Source: Tetmemena sp. SeJ-2015
Taxonomy: Eukaryota > Ciliophora > Spirotrichea > Sporadotrichida > Oxytrichidae
Length of the DNA stretch: 64,000 nt
Reading direction: 5' to 3'
NCBI GenBank assembly: GCA_027382625.1
Contig: JAJKFJ010021291.1
Coordinates: forward strand, 42,472 to 106,471
Shown here: positions 1-11,516 of the stretch, one piece after another
Layout: each line of letters opens with the position of its first letter
Position numbering within the stretch: position 1 is the stretch's first letter
Translations under genes and position numbers: made by a program
Notes under the pieces: model-generated
The model's database searches: none
Seen by the model: the letters and a program-made list of their open reading frames with translations, nothing else
What the model was told of the DNA's origin: nothing

Positions 1-1110
1 GCAGATAGTGGCTCTGGAACTGCGATAGTTATATTTCTCTGTTTAGGTATCTAAGGATTTGCATCTCCCTTTTTCTTAAGCTCTTATTTTTCTTCTTTCT
101 CTTGCTTTGGGACATAATTCATAAGATTCTCCTTCTTTGCATTAGGTTGTGATGACTTATTCCTTGGCCCTTTTCCTTCTATGTTGCTAACATTATTTAG
201 AACCTCCAAAACTCTACTTTCATAATTCTTAGCTGCATTGAACTAGGTTTTATCTAATAGCTAAACTAGCTTTACATTCTTCTCCTCTAATTCCAATACT
301 TGCTAGCTCTAAAACTGTAAGTGCTCATTCAATTTATCTATTACTCCCTTAGAATCAACGAGGTCTTTGTGATAGTTATTAATATCTTGATCTCTCTTTT
401 CTAAAAGCCTTACTGCTTCTTTGTGGTGCTGTTCTAAGTTATCTATTTGACCCTCGAGATCCCTCAGTTAAGAAATTAATTGCTAAATCAGCTTGTCTTG
501 AGAATTCTACTTCTCCATCAAAGCTAAATTTTCTTTCTCCAACATTTTCCTATCTTAAACAAAAAAGAGTGAATGTGAAAATAGTAAAGCTTAAAACTAT
601 TTTATTCAGCCTTGGCAAGTAAGTTTTGAATTGAGCCAACTTTAACCGAGTAGACTTCTAATTGCTCTATCATGTTGAGATTCTACCTCTAGAGGTTATC
701 ATTTTCCTAAGTTTTAGCAAATAGCAAGTTATCTTGAGAGAGTAGTTTGTTCTTTTACTAATCAAGAAGTCTCTCCTGTGTGCTTTGCTTGTTCGATAGA
801 ATCTTTAGATCAATTTTAATCTTATATAAAATTAAACAGACATATCCTTCTAAAGTCTTCTTATCCTTAATTACACTTTTTCTCTTTGCCCTCTCTTCTT
901 TGATCTTATTTTCATAAGAAGAGATCAATTTATTTATCTTGTCCTCAAATGACCTTTCTTTGAGTTCTTAAGACTTTTGAAGTTAAACTAAGTCACTCTT
1001 GAGCTATTCATTTTATTTCTCGAGAGAATCAATTTATTACAAGAATAAGTTCAATATTGTTAATTTCAAAGACTTAGAATATATTAGAATAAGCAGATAC
1101 TGCTCAGTCT
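1..1110 (-). CDS. Coiled-coil protein, partial
   Basis: Read right to left with TAA/TAG as Gln, this gives an almost unbroken helical, Glu/Lys/Gln/Leu-rich protein with heptad-like spacing (for example QQLISQLRDLEGQIDNLEQ near 430-490). That composition is typical of long coiled coils such as centrosomal, basal body or motor-tail proteins; no catalytic or motor domain is visible. The frame breaks between about 545 and 605, where a short AT-rich stretch is probably an intron or IES. No start methionine is seen near 1110, and the frame meets a TGA at about 1205, so the 5' end is probably on another germline segment. The 3' end lies outside the window. Family not assigned. Confidence 0.55.
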
Positions 1111-1257
1111 AAAGATTTATATTCAAGGCAGAATGATTATCAGTGAGACTGGCGAATTGAGGCCTATACAGGTCACTAATTATTTTCTTTTGACTACTTT
1201 GAATTTCTCAAATTGCAATAGGAGTTATTCTAGCTATAGGTCTCATTATTTTTCCTT

Positions 1258-3310
1258 TCAGAGGGGGAAAGCGTATGATGTCTGGGAGCGACTAGCTGCT
1301 TTATTCTCAGATTTTGAATTAGAGGGAAATTTTGGAGCAGCTGATGAGAACTGTATTAGGTATTTGTGTTGTTGCTGTTGTTATCTCTATGGCTTTCTCT
1401 AAATCTCAAGTTATTACAGGATCTTCTCTGGGAAGTCATTTGTGTTTAATTGGTAGGTGAGATCCTGTCTTATCGGTTCTAGGTGTGTCAATATTTGGTA
1501 CTGCTATCCTTGCATTTACATATGAGGGCTCTCATGCTTTGATCTTCCCTTTTCTTCTTATCTACCATCTAAAAATAAATACAAAAACTGGTGCTTGAGA
1601 AAAGCTGAATTATCTGAGTCCAAAATTCTTCTTGTTTTATGAGTCTGACTAATAGTCTTTTAGCTTTTCTTTAAGATCCTAAGTTTGATTGAAGCTTGGA
1701 TTTGAAGGAGGACTTATTATATAGTTAGGCACCTCTTAGATTTTGATAACTTGATTCCGTTTTACTTTTGAAAGCCTAGAGAGAGATTTGGCTTTAGGAC
1801 TGTTTTCTTTTAACTATAGTGGCTATGAAGAAGTCTTTGCCACATGCGATCAATTCGGGTTTGAATTTTCTCAAATTCTTATTTATGTAAAAAATAAACT
1901 GATGATGAGTTTAAAGTAGTCCACTAAATTAATAAATTTAAAATTTATAAACTATTGTGTGAATTTTGTTTTATATTTCAATTTATTGATTTTTAAACTA
2001 AGTAGCTTTTGGGATTGCGTGAAGGACCCTCGCACAGACTGTGAACCTTACCTTAAGAATCCTATGCGACTGCAATTTCTCCTCCAATTGATAGTCCTTC
2101 AACTTGATAGATACCTTGCACCTCCGAATAGTTCAAAGGCTATTAGACTTCTCCTAGTACAGTTTTACCCCAAATATATAGTTCACTTTTATTATTCAAT
2201 GCTGCTGAAATGCATCCAGCTTCAATCTGTTTAAAACCACTCACTCCTGTCAGTTTCTAAAACTTTCTTATTTATAGTTATCCTTTGATTCCGCACTAAA
2301 AATTCTTATTATCCCCACTAGCTAAAATCTCCCCATTCTAATTCAATATCAGAGAAAAGTCGGATCCGCATTTAGCATCTATAATTTTACCGAATTCTAT
2401 TTATCTATTCAGAACTTAGATATTTCTATACTCTTGACTGTCAGGAAGTCCAAGCTAAAAGCTTTTATTGCTCCCACAGCCAAACAACTTCTGGTTTTGA
2501 ATGTCAAGGAATAATGAGTGAGAATGACCAGCTGATATTTTTTCTACTAAATAATTCTACTTGGGTATATTGACTAATGAGTATGCATTAAACTCGCAGT
2601 TTTAATAGGGATTTTCTCTGAGACCTAGTTGTCCATACTCATTTGCACCCCAGCCAAATACTTCACCTTCACTGCTCAGAGCTAAATTATGAGATCGTCC
2701 TGCTGAAACGCATACTACTTTCTTCATTTTTAATTATTCTACGAGTACTGGGCTGTTCCTTTGCACAATTTGTCTCGTTCCAAGTCCAAGCTGGCCTTCA
2801 ATATTTGAACCCATCGCATATATCAAATTTGACTAGGTTAGAATCAAAGAATGATCTGCACCGCACTCAATCTAGTTCACTTTGTAAGGGAAGTTGTACT
2901 TCAAAGGCTTAAAAAATAATTTAATTTTAATCACCTCATAATAAAATTTTCTTAATAAAGTTATTTCATAATTTTCTAGATAAAGATTAAACTTATCATT
3001 TATAAATCAAAAGCTTTTCAAGGAATTCTCCATGATGTTTATCTCCTATGCCTTAAAATAAAAGATAATTTACTAGTATGCCTAATTGTCCATATTTATT
3101 CTATCCCCACAAGTACAAGTATGTCTATATCTTTTCTTTATGGTATTTTTTCACTCTAAGAGAGTCATTCTAATCGCTTATGATAATTTAAGTGTGGTCC
3201 TCGTTGGTAATGTTATTCTGAGAATAATCCAATGTCTAGAGAAAAAGGAATTATTTGCTGCTGTGAATGACTTCATTTTAGAAAAGAACACCAATTTAAA
3301 TTTCAGATTT
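1258..3310 (-). CDS. RCC1-repeat (beta-propeller) protein, interrupted
   Basis: Multiple RCC1 repeats with the hallmark YxWGxNxYGQLG and SAGxxHSLxL motifs: YLWGQNKYGQLG near 3080-3130, WGANEYGQLG near 2620, FGCGSNKSFQLG near 2460, and IACGKDFF near 1860. RCC1 propellers act as nucleotide-exchange factors or protein-binding scaffolds; which applies here cannot be told. A 30-bp insert (3047-3076) breaks one repeat and is removed cleanly using a 7-bp direct repeat. Two further breaks (about 2910-3000 and 1885-1990, each carrying TGA in frame) are probably IESs. The C-terminus after 1860 is basic and Gln-rich, and the last TGA is at 1258-1260. The start was not found: a TGA at about 3318 bounds the 5' side. 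A second RCC1 gene lies at 30978-33262. Confidence 0.8.
3047..3083. repeat. 30-bp IES with TATGCCT pointers
   Basis: TATGCCT occurs at 3047-3053 and again at 3077-3083, flanking an AT-rich spacer. In the minus-strand RCC1 gene, deleting 3047-3076 and keeping one copy gives YGQLGIGDKHHGEFLEKL, a textbook RCC1 repeat. This is the expected structure of a short internally eliminated sequence with a 7-bp pointer. No GT-AG boundaries fit the same junction. Confidence 0.8.
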
Positions 3311-3378
3311 AAATCAAACTGAATTCTTATTTAAAGCGAATAAATCCTCAAATAGTTGGAGTAATAAATCAAACAGAA

Positions 3379-5428
3379 ATGGGAAATATAAACGTGACAG
3401 AAACTGAAGAAGAAAAAGTATTTATTGACATCTCTAAATCGCCTTCACAATACTATTCGCTCCTTTATAACTGTAAACTTCAGTTTTGTTGATTAAATTA
3501 TCCAATCTAGATGACATGAAGAGTATAAGAAGTCTTTTTGAAAGGCATCAGCATCTATAGCTACCTCTTTTTATGGATGCAAATGAGTTTCAGAAGCTGT
3601 TTATTAAGTTACCAAAGAGCACATCAGACTACATCTTTAAGAGATTTACTTAGTTTGAACCTTATAGAGTAGTAACTAAACATGGAAAGCGATAATAGGA
3701 AGAAGATACCAATACAGCATCCAGGAGAGACTAGCAGGATAATCCCACTAAGAGTCAGAACTTTGCACAAAACTTAATCGCACAAGCAAAGCTCAATAAA
3801 AAGAAGTTAAGTTTCTTCGAATTGCTATCAGGAATGATTATGATGTCTTTTTCAGAAGAACATAATAAAATCAGAATGCTTTTCTTGCTCTTTGATTTCG
3901 ACAATTAATTGCTCTTAGTTTTATTATCAGTGCCTTGATAGAGATGAATTTCTTCTGCTTTTTATCCTCTGTATGGAGGCTTGGGGTAGGCTTACAGAAA
4001 CGTAAGCATAACTCAAGGGCTGATTTAGAGAGAGTGGGGGAAATTATTTTTTCAACTCGCGATGGTAGAATTAGTATAGTTGAATTTGCTGAATGGCTTG
4101 ACTTAAACAAGCCCTTCAATTTGCTAATGAAGTCGATGAATCCTACTATTCCAGTGCATGAAAAGACTGGCTCATACTTGCCAATAAATAAGCCGAAAAA
4201 CAATACTTTATAGTCCTCTGTGAGGAGTATCTAAATAAGAAGATGTTGAACACTATGGGCAATTTTGAGACACTTCCTTAAATCAAAGTAGCTTAGCAGC
4301 AGATAAAGAATAATCAATTCCTTAAGAACATAGACAAGTAGAATAGCACACTGAAGTTGAGCAACTTATCAGCCTCCAAGGATGTCATTTAAGATCTCTT
4401 GAGAAGCAATACTTCGAAGAAGGTTCTTGCAAAGAACTCATCTCTCCCCCAAATAGGTCTCAAGACCATGAAATAAGAAAATTTGATTCAAAATGACAAG
4501 GCCAGAGTGTTTTTGAAATAGGAGCAATAAGACAAAAAGTCTCATATAAGAAAGAGTATAGTCACTCCTATAAAGGCTGTCCACTATAGTCGAGAAGATT
4601 CTGATGATGATTAATTTTTCAAGCTCACTAATGTTAACTTAGATGGCGCTTAAACATAGAGAGAAAATAAGATAAATTTCAGCCTGCTCGAAGAAGTAAA
4701 GACAAGTAAAATAAAAGGGAACTAGTCAAATTCAATAAACAGAAATTAAAATTCAATTCTTACTTCTAATAAGGCTATGACTCCAAGAGTGAATTCACAT
4801 AAGAGACCACACTTTAAAAATATACTTACAATTAAAGGAAAGACTTATTCTAAGCAAGATATTTTAACCTTCAGAAAATATTTCGAGAAGATTAACATAT
4901 CGCAAACTGGGACTTTCTCTCAAGAAGAATATTAGTAAAGCATCTAAGACTCTGAATTAATGAAGAGACTTGCTCTGTCTCTGTATTCTTTCTTGGATCG
5001 AGATGGAGATAATAAAGTATCTTTCGAGCAGCTTTTGCATCGTACAATACCTGGCTTGACTCATTAGCACTATCAGATTTTTCAGAAGTGGATCGATGAT
5101 GAAAATTTAAAGGAGTAGAAGTGCATGGTGAATTATAAAGATCAAAATGCAACTCATAAAGTCTAGAACCATGCTAAGGAGCTAAACTTTACTCAGCTGA
5201 AAGACTTTGTCTACATTTTCACTTAGATTGACAAAGATTGCGATGGACAACTAGGCTATGATGAAATTAGGCATCATAAATATTCTTTTAACTAATTCAA
5301 GGCAAGCGTTTGGTACTGCTTACACTCCCCAGTAGATAGAGAAATACTTTGACATCACGGAGAAAGACAGAGGTAGAAAGTTAGGTGTAGATGATTTTCT
5401 GAAAATGATGTCTCCCGAGATCATGTGA
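3379..5428 (+). CDS. EF-hand calcium-binding protein, interrupted
   Basis: The start ATG gives MGNINVTE, a glycine-2 N-terminus suitable for myristoylation. EF-hand loops are visible as FLDRDGDNKVSFEQLL (about 4990-5040), QIDKDCDGQLGYDEI (about 5227-5272) and a degenerate FDITEKDRGRKLGVDDF (about 5348-5400); an earlier degenerate hand (LFLLFDFD...LDRDEF) lies near 3880-3950. The middle, about 4260-4800, is Ser/Lys/Gln-rich linker. Reading needs IES or intron removal near 3490 (TGA right after the N-terminal exon), 3905, 4010-4190 and 5269-5299. The final TGA is at 5426-5428. It is probably a calcium sensor; no enzyme domain is visible. Neighbours point away on both sides. Confidence 0.75.
5269..5304. 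repeat. 31-bp IES with AGGCA pointers
   Basis: AGGCA at 5269-5273 and 5300-5304 flanks AT-rich DNA inside the EF-hand gene. Deleting 5269-5299 joins the coding sequence as GYDEIRQAFGTAYTPQQIEKYF, completing the EF-hand exit helix. Without the deletion the frame runs into TGA near 5350. Confidence 0.8.
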
Positions 5429-5672
5429 TCACTAAGAATGTTATGGAAACTAGGTAGCTTCTATTATTTTCATTCTTACATCAAGAAGAGAATCTAGGGA
5501 AAGATCAATGAAAATAAGATAAGAGACTCAGAGCTCTCATAGATGTTTAAGAGGACTTCCGCTATAAATCTTAATTTAGAGCATTTATGATTAACTTCTA
5601 ACTACTCATTTTTAGATTCTAGTTGCCAGAGAATAGCGATTAATTTAGTTTTAATTTTTATAATTCGTTAAA

Positions 5673-8600
5673 ATGAAAAACAATAGACAGCAGACCTCGC
5701 ATATTTCCTCTTAGATCTATCCTGATACAATGGATAGCTAATCTTTGTCGGCAATAGCAATATCTTTATTATTTTAAAGCAAATGAGATAATAAATGATC
5801 AAGGAAAGAGTTTGCAGTAAGGAAAATTAGGGAAAGAAGATAAGAATTTCGCGGTTCAATACAAGTTTCATAACACTGATGAGTTTCATAACTAAGATTA
5901 ACTATTGAGAAACCAACTGATATTGAAGGAGATGAAAAGCCAACCAAAAGAAAACTTCATTTCGAGGCAAATTATTATGGATGAAGATATCTCCAGTGTC
6001 TAATGTGCTTCTGAGCTTCCCTTATAGTATGACTTAACTAGAACATCAAATTCCTAATTTCAATAGAGATTTGCACAAAGCAAAGAATACACGCAGTTAC
6101 ATCCAACCAAGAGGATATCTTGAGCGAGGGATCTACAGTCAGAGATGAATTGCTGGTGAGGAAAAGTTTAGATGAGAGCTCTGAATTCACAGACACAAAT
6201 GAACTCGATTAGGTGAATAGCTTTCCTAATGTGTCGGAGATGAGCATTTATCAATTTATTGTTTTTTCTAAAGTCATGATTAAAACTTAGTAAACGCAAC
6301 CTCATCTAAGATAAGATGCATCAAAGAGAATTGAAACGCAAAATTAGGGAGAAACTTGGAATATATCCGAGTATCTTCACAAAAAGGATCATCATGATAA
6401 TAGCATGAAAAGGCAAGTATAAATAGAAGTTATAGCATAGGCCCGTAATCAAGGCGAATTTAACACATAATAACACAGCTATAAGGACAGAAGTAAAGTT
6501 AATCAGTAAAGTCAGAGGTTCTAAGATGGGGCTACTTATTTTCTAAACCTACAAAGTAATACCTAAACAAGATCAATTATATTTATTTCTCCTCTCTAAG
6601 GAAGATCCATATCTCCATCCTCGCAGAATTTCCATACGCAAAGGAAAACTTAGAACACTAAATGTGAGGAGCTCTTTCAGCTCTCTAAATTGGAAAAGTC
6701 TAAAACTACATAAGTTTATTTTGATACCATCAAAGAGCATTAGGAATTAAAAGAATGCACATTTCAGCCAAACCTCAACAAAGATAGAAATTTATTTTAA
6801 ATTTTGGAAGTAAGGTCAGCATCCCAAAATAGATAAGAGGATCAATTTAAGTAAAGAACTTTTCAATAGTTTCTGGAGGACTAAGAGCTTCACAAATTAA
6901 AGTAAGAAGAAAGATTGCAATAAATTAGACAGTAAGAAATATTAAATGAAAGATAACAAAAAGCTGCCAGAAAAGACAAAAGCTCAACAAAAAGTCAAGC
7001 AAGAGGGGAAGAAGAGAAAGGAAGAGCAAGTATCTTCGAGAGATTGCATTAAGAGAGTTAAGAGTTAAAATTTAAAAAGCAAGCCTATGCTGATGTCATT
7101 CAATACCAAGAAGCACCTTTTAAGCCATCGCTAGTGGCTAAATAAATAGAAAGAGAAAGGGGTAGAGATATTTCAACGCATCTTTATGATGAGACATTTA
7201 GAAGGTCTATAAAATCCTAAGAGCGACAATTTATTTCATCTTAGATAGACATGAAAGATCCAAACTAGATTTGAAAGCTAAGTAAAAACAAATGAGTATT
7301 TAGTACAAAAGTTGCATAAAGAAGTTGAAACTAAGCTCGAGAAATTTTAAGGGAGCTTAAAAAGCTTACAAGAATTCATTGAGTTAATATAGATGTTGGG
7401 TTACCTTCCTTCTTTTATTCAAAATAAGTAATAGAGATATTCTGTGCAAGAAATCTATGAAATCTTAAATGCAAACGATTAAGGAATCTAGAAGAAGAGC
7501 ATTTTGACATTTCTTCTGGCTCTTCATGGGGTATTGATTGACAATTTAGACGAATTAAATCCTCAAGATCTGATACAACTAGAATAATAAAAAATGGGTT
7601 TCTAATCTTAAAATGGTGCCTATGTCTTAAATTATTTTAAACGAGCAGAGTCTAAGCTTCGTGAGATAAAAATTCTAATTTATGTACGCTGCAAAGCAGT
7701 CTAAAATTTACGAAGAGAGATAAACCTCAAGATCTAAAAGCCCTATGTAAGATAACAGACCTAGCTTTAAACCCTAGATTTGTGAAAAGTCTAAAAAGAT
7801 TGCCGACAATTTTAGGAAAGGTCTTGATAAGGTGAGTTATATTTTTTTCTCTTATCTACTTCTTTAGAATCTGAACTAGATAATGAATCAAAAGCTTCAC
7901 TAAATCTAAAACTAGGCGAAGATGAAAAAAGCAGTGGGGATAGCTAAGGATGAGGCTCAGAGAAGGAGCTAAATCGAGATTTACAATTCAAGATCAAGCA
8001 TTGATAACTTGTATTGGCATTCATACTTAAAAGAGAGCAAGATTCAAAAGAAAAGAGACGAGAAAGATGAATTAGAGGTAAAAATTTCTCAAACGCAAAT
8101 ATGTGTCCTTTCAAACCTAGGCTAGGTAATAAGAAGTTTATGCTAAACCTTATATAGAATCCAAATGTGAATTCAGTAGTACATAAAGACAGTAAGCAGG
8201 ATCGATTCTATGAAAGAAGTCTTCATAGAATAGAGATTTTAAAGTAAAGAAGAGATAAGTCCACTGAGGAAATAGAGTTTCAATAGAGTGTTGAGAATTT
8301 AACATTCAAACCAAGAATCAATTAATCAAATGTCTCTCCTCGATACCTGACTCCAAGGAATGTTTCCAAGGAGAACCTGAAGTATCTTAAAACTAAAGAA
8401 GAAACTAATTAAAATACGAAGAGAGAACAAAATACCAATAAGGGATTTGCAAAAACAAAAAACCATGACTCTGAAAGAGAATCTCTAATCAAATTAATGA
8501 GTAATATGGAATAAGTTAAGCAAAAGTAGATTTTAATTTTTTGTAAAGAAAAAGAACAAAGATATCCCAACTCAAAATGATATGACCCTATCCTTCATGG

Positions 8601-8998
8601 ATTCTTCTTTCTAAAATTCTTTTATAAATTCCTAGAGTACGTAAAATGCTGTGCCTAATGCCGTTCATATTTTTAAATCTAGTACTTATTTTCAGTAAAC
8701 AGCATTAGAAGCTTATAATTAGACTTTTGATAAGCAAGGATAAAGAATGCAAACACTTGAGTCAAGAAACGACTTGTCAAATTAAAATTCCTCTAGAAAG
8801 TTCAATCAAAGTTCTATAATTGACATAGAAAATTGCCAAGAAGAGCCAATTCTATTTGCAAATATACAGATAGGAGGAAAAGGTCAAACTGCTAGACTAG
8901 TTCTCTACGAAAATGAGGACCCTAACTTTGTTGTAAAAAGTTTCTGCTAACAACATGGAAATTTTAATAAGAAATTACTATTTTATGTTATGGGTTGA
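5673..8998 (+). CDS. Coiled-coil protein with repeated TFKP-type motifs
   Basis: Starts MKNNRQQTSHISSQ and ends at TGA 8996-8998. The sequence is Gln/Lys/Glu-rich with long helical stretches (about 6820-7120) and repeated short motifs TFQPNLNKDRN (about 6765), SFKPQICEKS (about 7770), PFKPRLGNKK (about 8115) and TFKPRINQSN (about 8300). Such motifs recur in ciliate and flagellate cytoskeletal proteins of unknown function. Near 7440-7530 is a weak EF-hand-like segment (VQEIYEILNAND...). The C-terminus (about 8850-8960) carries RLVLYENEDP...FCQQHG, resembling the VxEGDxPxxLAxxFCxxHxL motif of PFU-type domains. A GT-AG intron fits 7834-7869 or so. Frame changes near 5780, 6115, 7260, 7670 and 8565 are probably IESs. 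The specific function is unknown. Confidence 0.6.
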
Positions 8999-9215
8999 AT
9001 TAAGAAGTGGGTTTGAAGCTTTTGGATTTGATAAACAATCAAATTTCCCAAGTAACAGAGGAATGATTAACAGATTTAAGTTATATATTTATTATAAACA
9101 TGAATTTAGTAATTGCTAGTTAAAGTAAATTTATTAAAAATAACTTAAGGCTTCAATAACTCTCAGAATTTCATTCTGCCATTTATATTTTTAGCAGTCA
9201 ACTAGGGATACTGGT

Positions 9216-9734
9216 TCACATATATAGGGATCGATACTATTCTGATTCTTTCAAAATTCCACCACTATTAAAATTTAAGAGTTTTTAATTTTACTATTCC
9301 ACTTCAAGAATGGTACTCCCAGTCGCGATTCCCTCAAATGTGAAGCTTCTAATTGAATGACCCAAGGCAGAAGTAAGAATAAGTTCTTGAGATTCCATCA
9401 ATCGTACTAGGTAAGAGTCGAAATTTGAGTCTAGAGGAAGGACCCAGTCTTACCCTCCAAGGGAATATTGTCTCCCAATTACCACTATGATATCACCCTT
9501 ACCTATAAATATTCCTTCTCTTTCGTATCTGCTTAGTTGGCATCTATCATCCAGATTTACGCTCACTACTAGAGAGCTAGGTAGACTGATCTCATTTTCA
9601 AGGTCAAGGGATAAATAATATAACTTCAAGTTTGATTGACAAGAGTAATCGTAAATTATTTTATCCTTGACCTTTGAATTTGAAAAGCTTATCATGAGTA
9701 ACCCCAATATAAGAAGACTCTAGTATCTTTACAT
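9216..9734 (-). CDS. Small secreted protein, possible chagasin (I42)-like fold
   Basis: The start ATG at 9732-9734 gives MQRYQSLLILGLLMISFSNS, a convincing signal peptide. The mature protein, about 150 residues, reads through TAG/TAA codons to TGA at 9216-9218 with no interruption. Late in the protein, RQYSLGGQDWVLPLDS and SFTFEGIATGSTILEVEQ have the spacing of the NPTTGY-W and FxxxxxGxxxLxxxY segments of chagasin-type cysteine-protease inhibitors, but the key NPTTG motif is not preserved. The fold call is therefore a weak inference; an unrelated beta-sandwich secreted protein is equally possible. It lies just downstream of, and may overlap, the coiled-coil gene at 9692-11450 on the same strand. 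Confidence 0.6.
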
Positions 9735-11450
9735 TCGAATGAACTTATTTTGGTTAATTGTTTGATTACATTATATATTTACACTAGAGGAAGAAATGGA
9801 TTCTATTCATATGATTAGGTTTATAAATTGTTTTCATACTAAATTTCAACTAAACTTAAGTTGCATATCCAGCTACAAATAAATAAAAATATTTGCTTCT
9901 ACCCATGTGTCCACATATATCTGTCTCTACTTTATTTGCTAATGCTGCTCGATAGTGGCACATCTGTCCTTCTAGAAGACATGTAGTTAAACAAATCTTG
10001 GCTCTTCCCCAGACCTGATAATTAGTTCCTCTTATAGCTAAGCGGTTGGTTATTTATAATAACACTTCTCTTTAGCTCTGAGCCTTCTGAAGATTGAACT
10101 CTTTAGGAAGAGTCTAGTGAATTCCTTAAAACTTAAGAATTTAGGTTCAAAAAGTTATAATCATTTCTCCTGATCTTTCTCCTCTTCTCTAGAGAGGATG
10201 TCCTAGGTGGAACTCTCAATCCAATTTATAGTTGGAGCTCACGAGGAAGAGTATTCTTGGTAGGCTGATCTAGCATAGAAAACTGGTCTGTGTCATCATC
10301 TTTGATTAGAATAGTGTCTAGTGACTACGCATCATTAGAATTCTTGGAGAATTGCAAACTATAGAAGTTTGGATTTATTGCTGAATTATTTTATAGATTA
10401 AAATTTTGTGCATAGTTACTTTGGATGGCCTGTCTCTTTAAATTTCTGAGATAGGTTGAGACAAAAGCAACTCCTCTATCTGATGTTTATTAAGACAAAT
10501 CGTTTGCCTACCTATCTTTTTCAGTAGTATTTTGAAAATCTTCTTCACTATTCATTAAGGATTCATTGATTTAAGTGATTGTAGTGTTATTAAGAAACTG
10601 TCTTTTTAAAGCCCTATTTCTAGAATTATTTGCATATGGGTAAGAGTTTTTAATCCTCGTAACGCTTTCGTCTTCCTTATTTTGCTAGGTTAGAGGTCGA
10701 CTAATGCTAAAATTAACATTTAATTGTTGATAGAGTCAAGCATTGTATTAAGATCAGTAGAGTACTAGCTAATGCTTTGCTTCATCATTCTTTTTTCTTC
10801 AAGTCCTTGAAAATTCTTATACATCTCTAGGGCCTTAATCCCTTCTTGATATTTTTCAGTTAGTCTTGGAATTCTCAGAATGGTTTTGAATTTCCTAAGT
10901 TCAAAAGCAAGATCTTAGTTTTACTTTTGAAGTATCTCAACTATTTAGTCATGTACCGTAACTTCTATTTTGACAAGCTCCTTTATCTACCTTTCTCTTA
11001 TTGCATATTTCTGCTCTATCAAGAATTGATCCTTCTTCATATCCTCAATTTTACTCTCTAATTGCATTACTTGCTTAGCTTTGTCCTCCTTCTCAACTTA
11101 CCATAATTTGAAATGAATTTACATATCTTTAACTTATATCTGCGCCTCAAGCTTATTGAGGGATTCTTGATAGTCCTAACTCTGCTGAATAAAATCTTAG
11201 CACATCTGCTGAATGCTATTAATCTCATTTACTAGGTTTTCATTTTTCTCCTTCATCTCATCGTGCCTCAACTTCCAAGTTATTGGCTCTTTCTTGCCTT
11301 CCAAAGGCTTATAGATGCTCGTGTAAGAACAGTATAGAGCAAAGGGGTCGTTCTAAACAGCTGCACTCATTGGCTTTCCTATGTGGGATTTATTATACGC
11401 ATTCACTATTTCAGGCTTCAACTTATCAGTCTTGTCAAATATAAAAAATC
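9692..11450 (-). CDS. Coiled-coil, Asn/Gln/Ser-rich protein
   Basis: Minus-strand reading from about 11450 begins DKTDKLKPEIVNAYNKSHIG, then LYCSYTSIYKPLEGKK, followed by a strong coiled coil over about 11270-10770 (NKLEAQIQVKDMQ, QLESKIEDMKKDQFLIEQKY). After a frame change near 10700 it continues as Asn/Ser-rich low-complexity sequence to SSISKQSRDRYMWTHG near 9910. No TGA appears until 9692-9694, so the frame formally overlaps the signal peptide of the next gene. The true 3' end is probably earlier, after an unrecognised intron or IES. No start methionine was found at the 5' end. Function unknown; probably structural. Confidence 0.5.
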
Positions 11451-11516
11451 AGACATATAGATAGAGAGAAAGAGATAGATGGGCGGAATTATAAATTTAA
11501 ATCTTGTAATAGTTTC

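Noticed and set aside
1133..1402. Plus-strand ORF with Cys-rich end
   Set aside because: It is antisense to a Gln-rich minus-strand segment (the C-terminal tail of the RCC1 gene); the Cys run is the reverse of CAA/CAG repeats.
2900..3000. Pointer pair for the second break in the first RCC1 gene
   Set aside because: An insert is clearly needed, but AAGCTTTTGA and AAGCCTTTGA near the edges are not identical, so no boundary is claimed.
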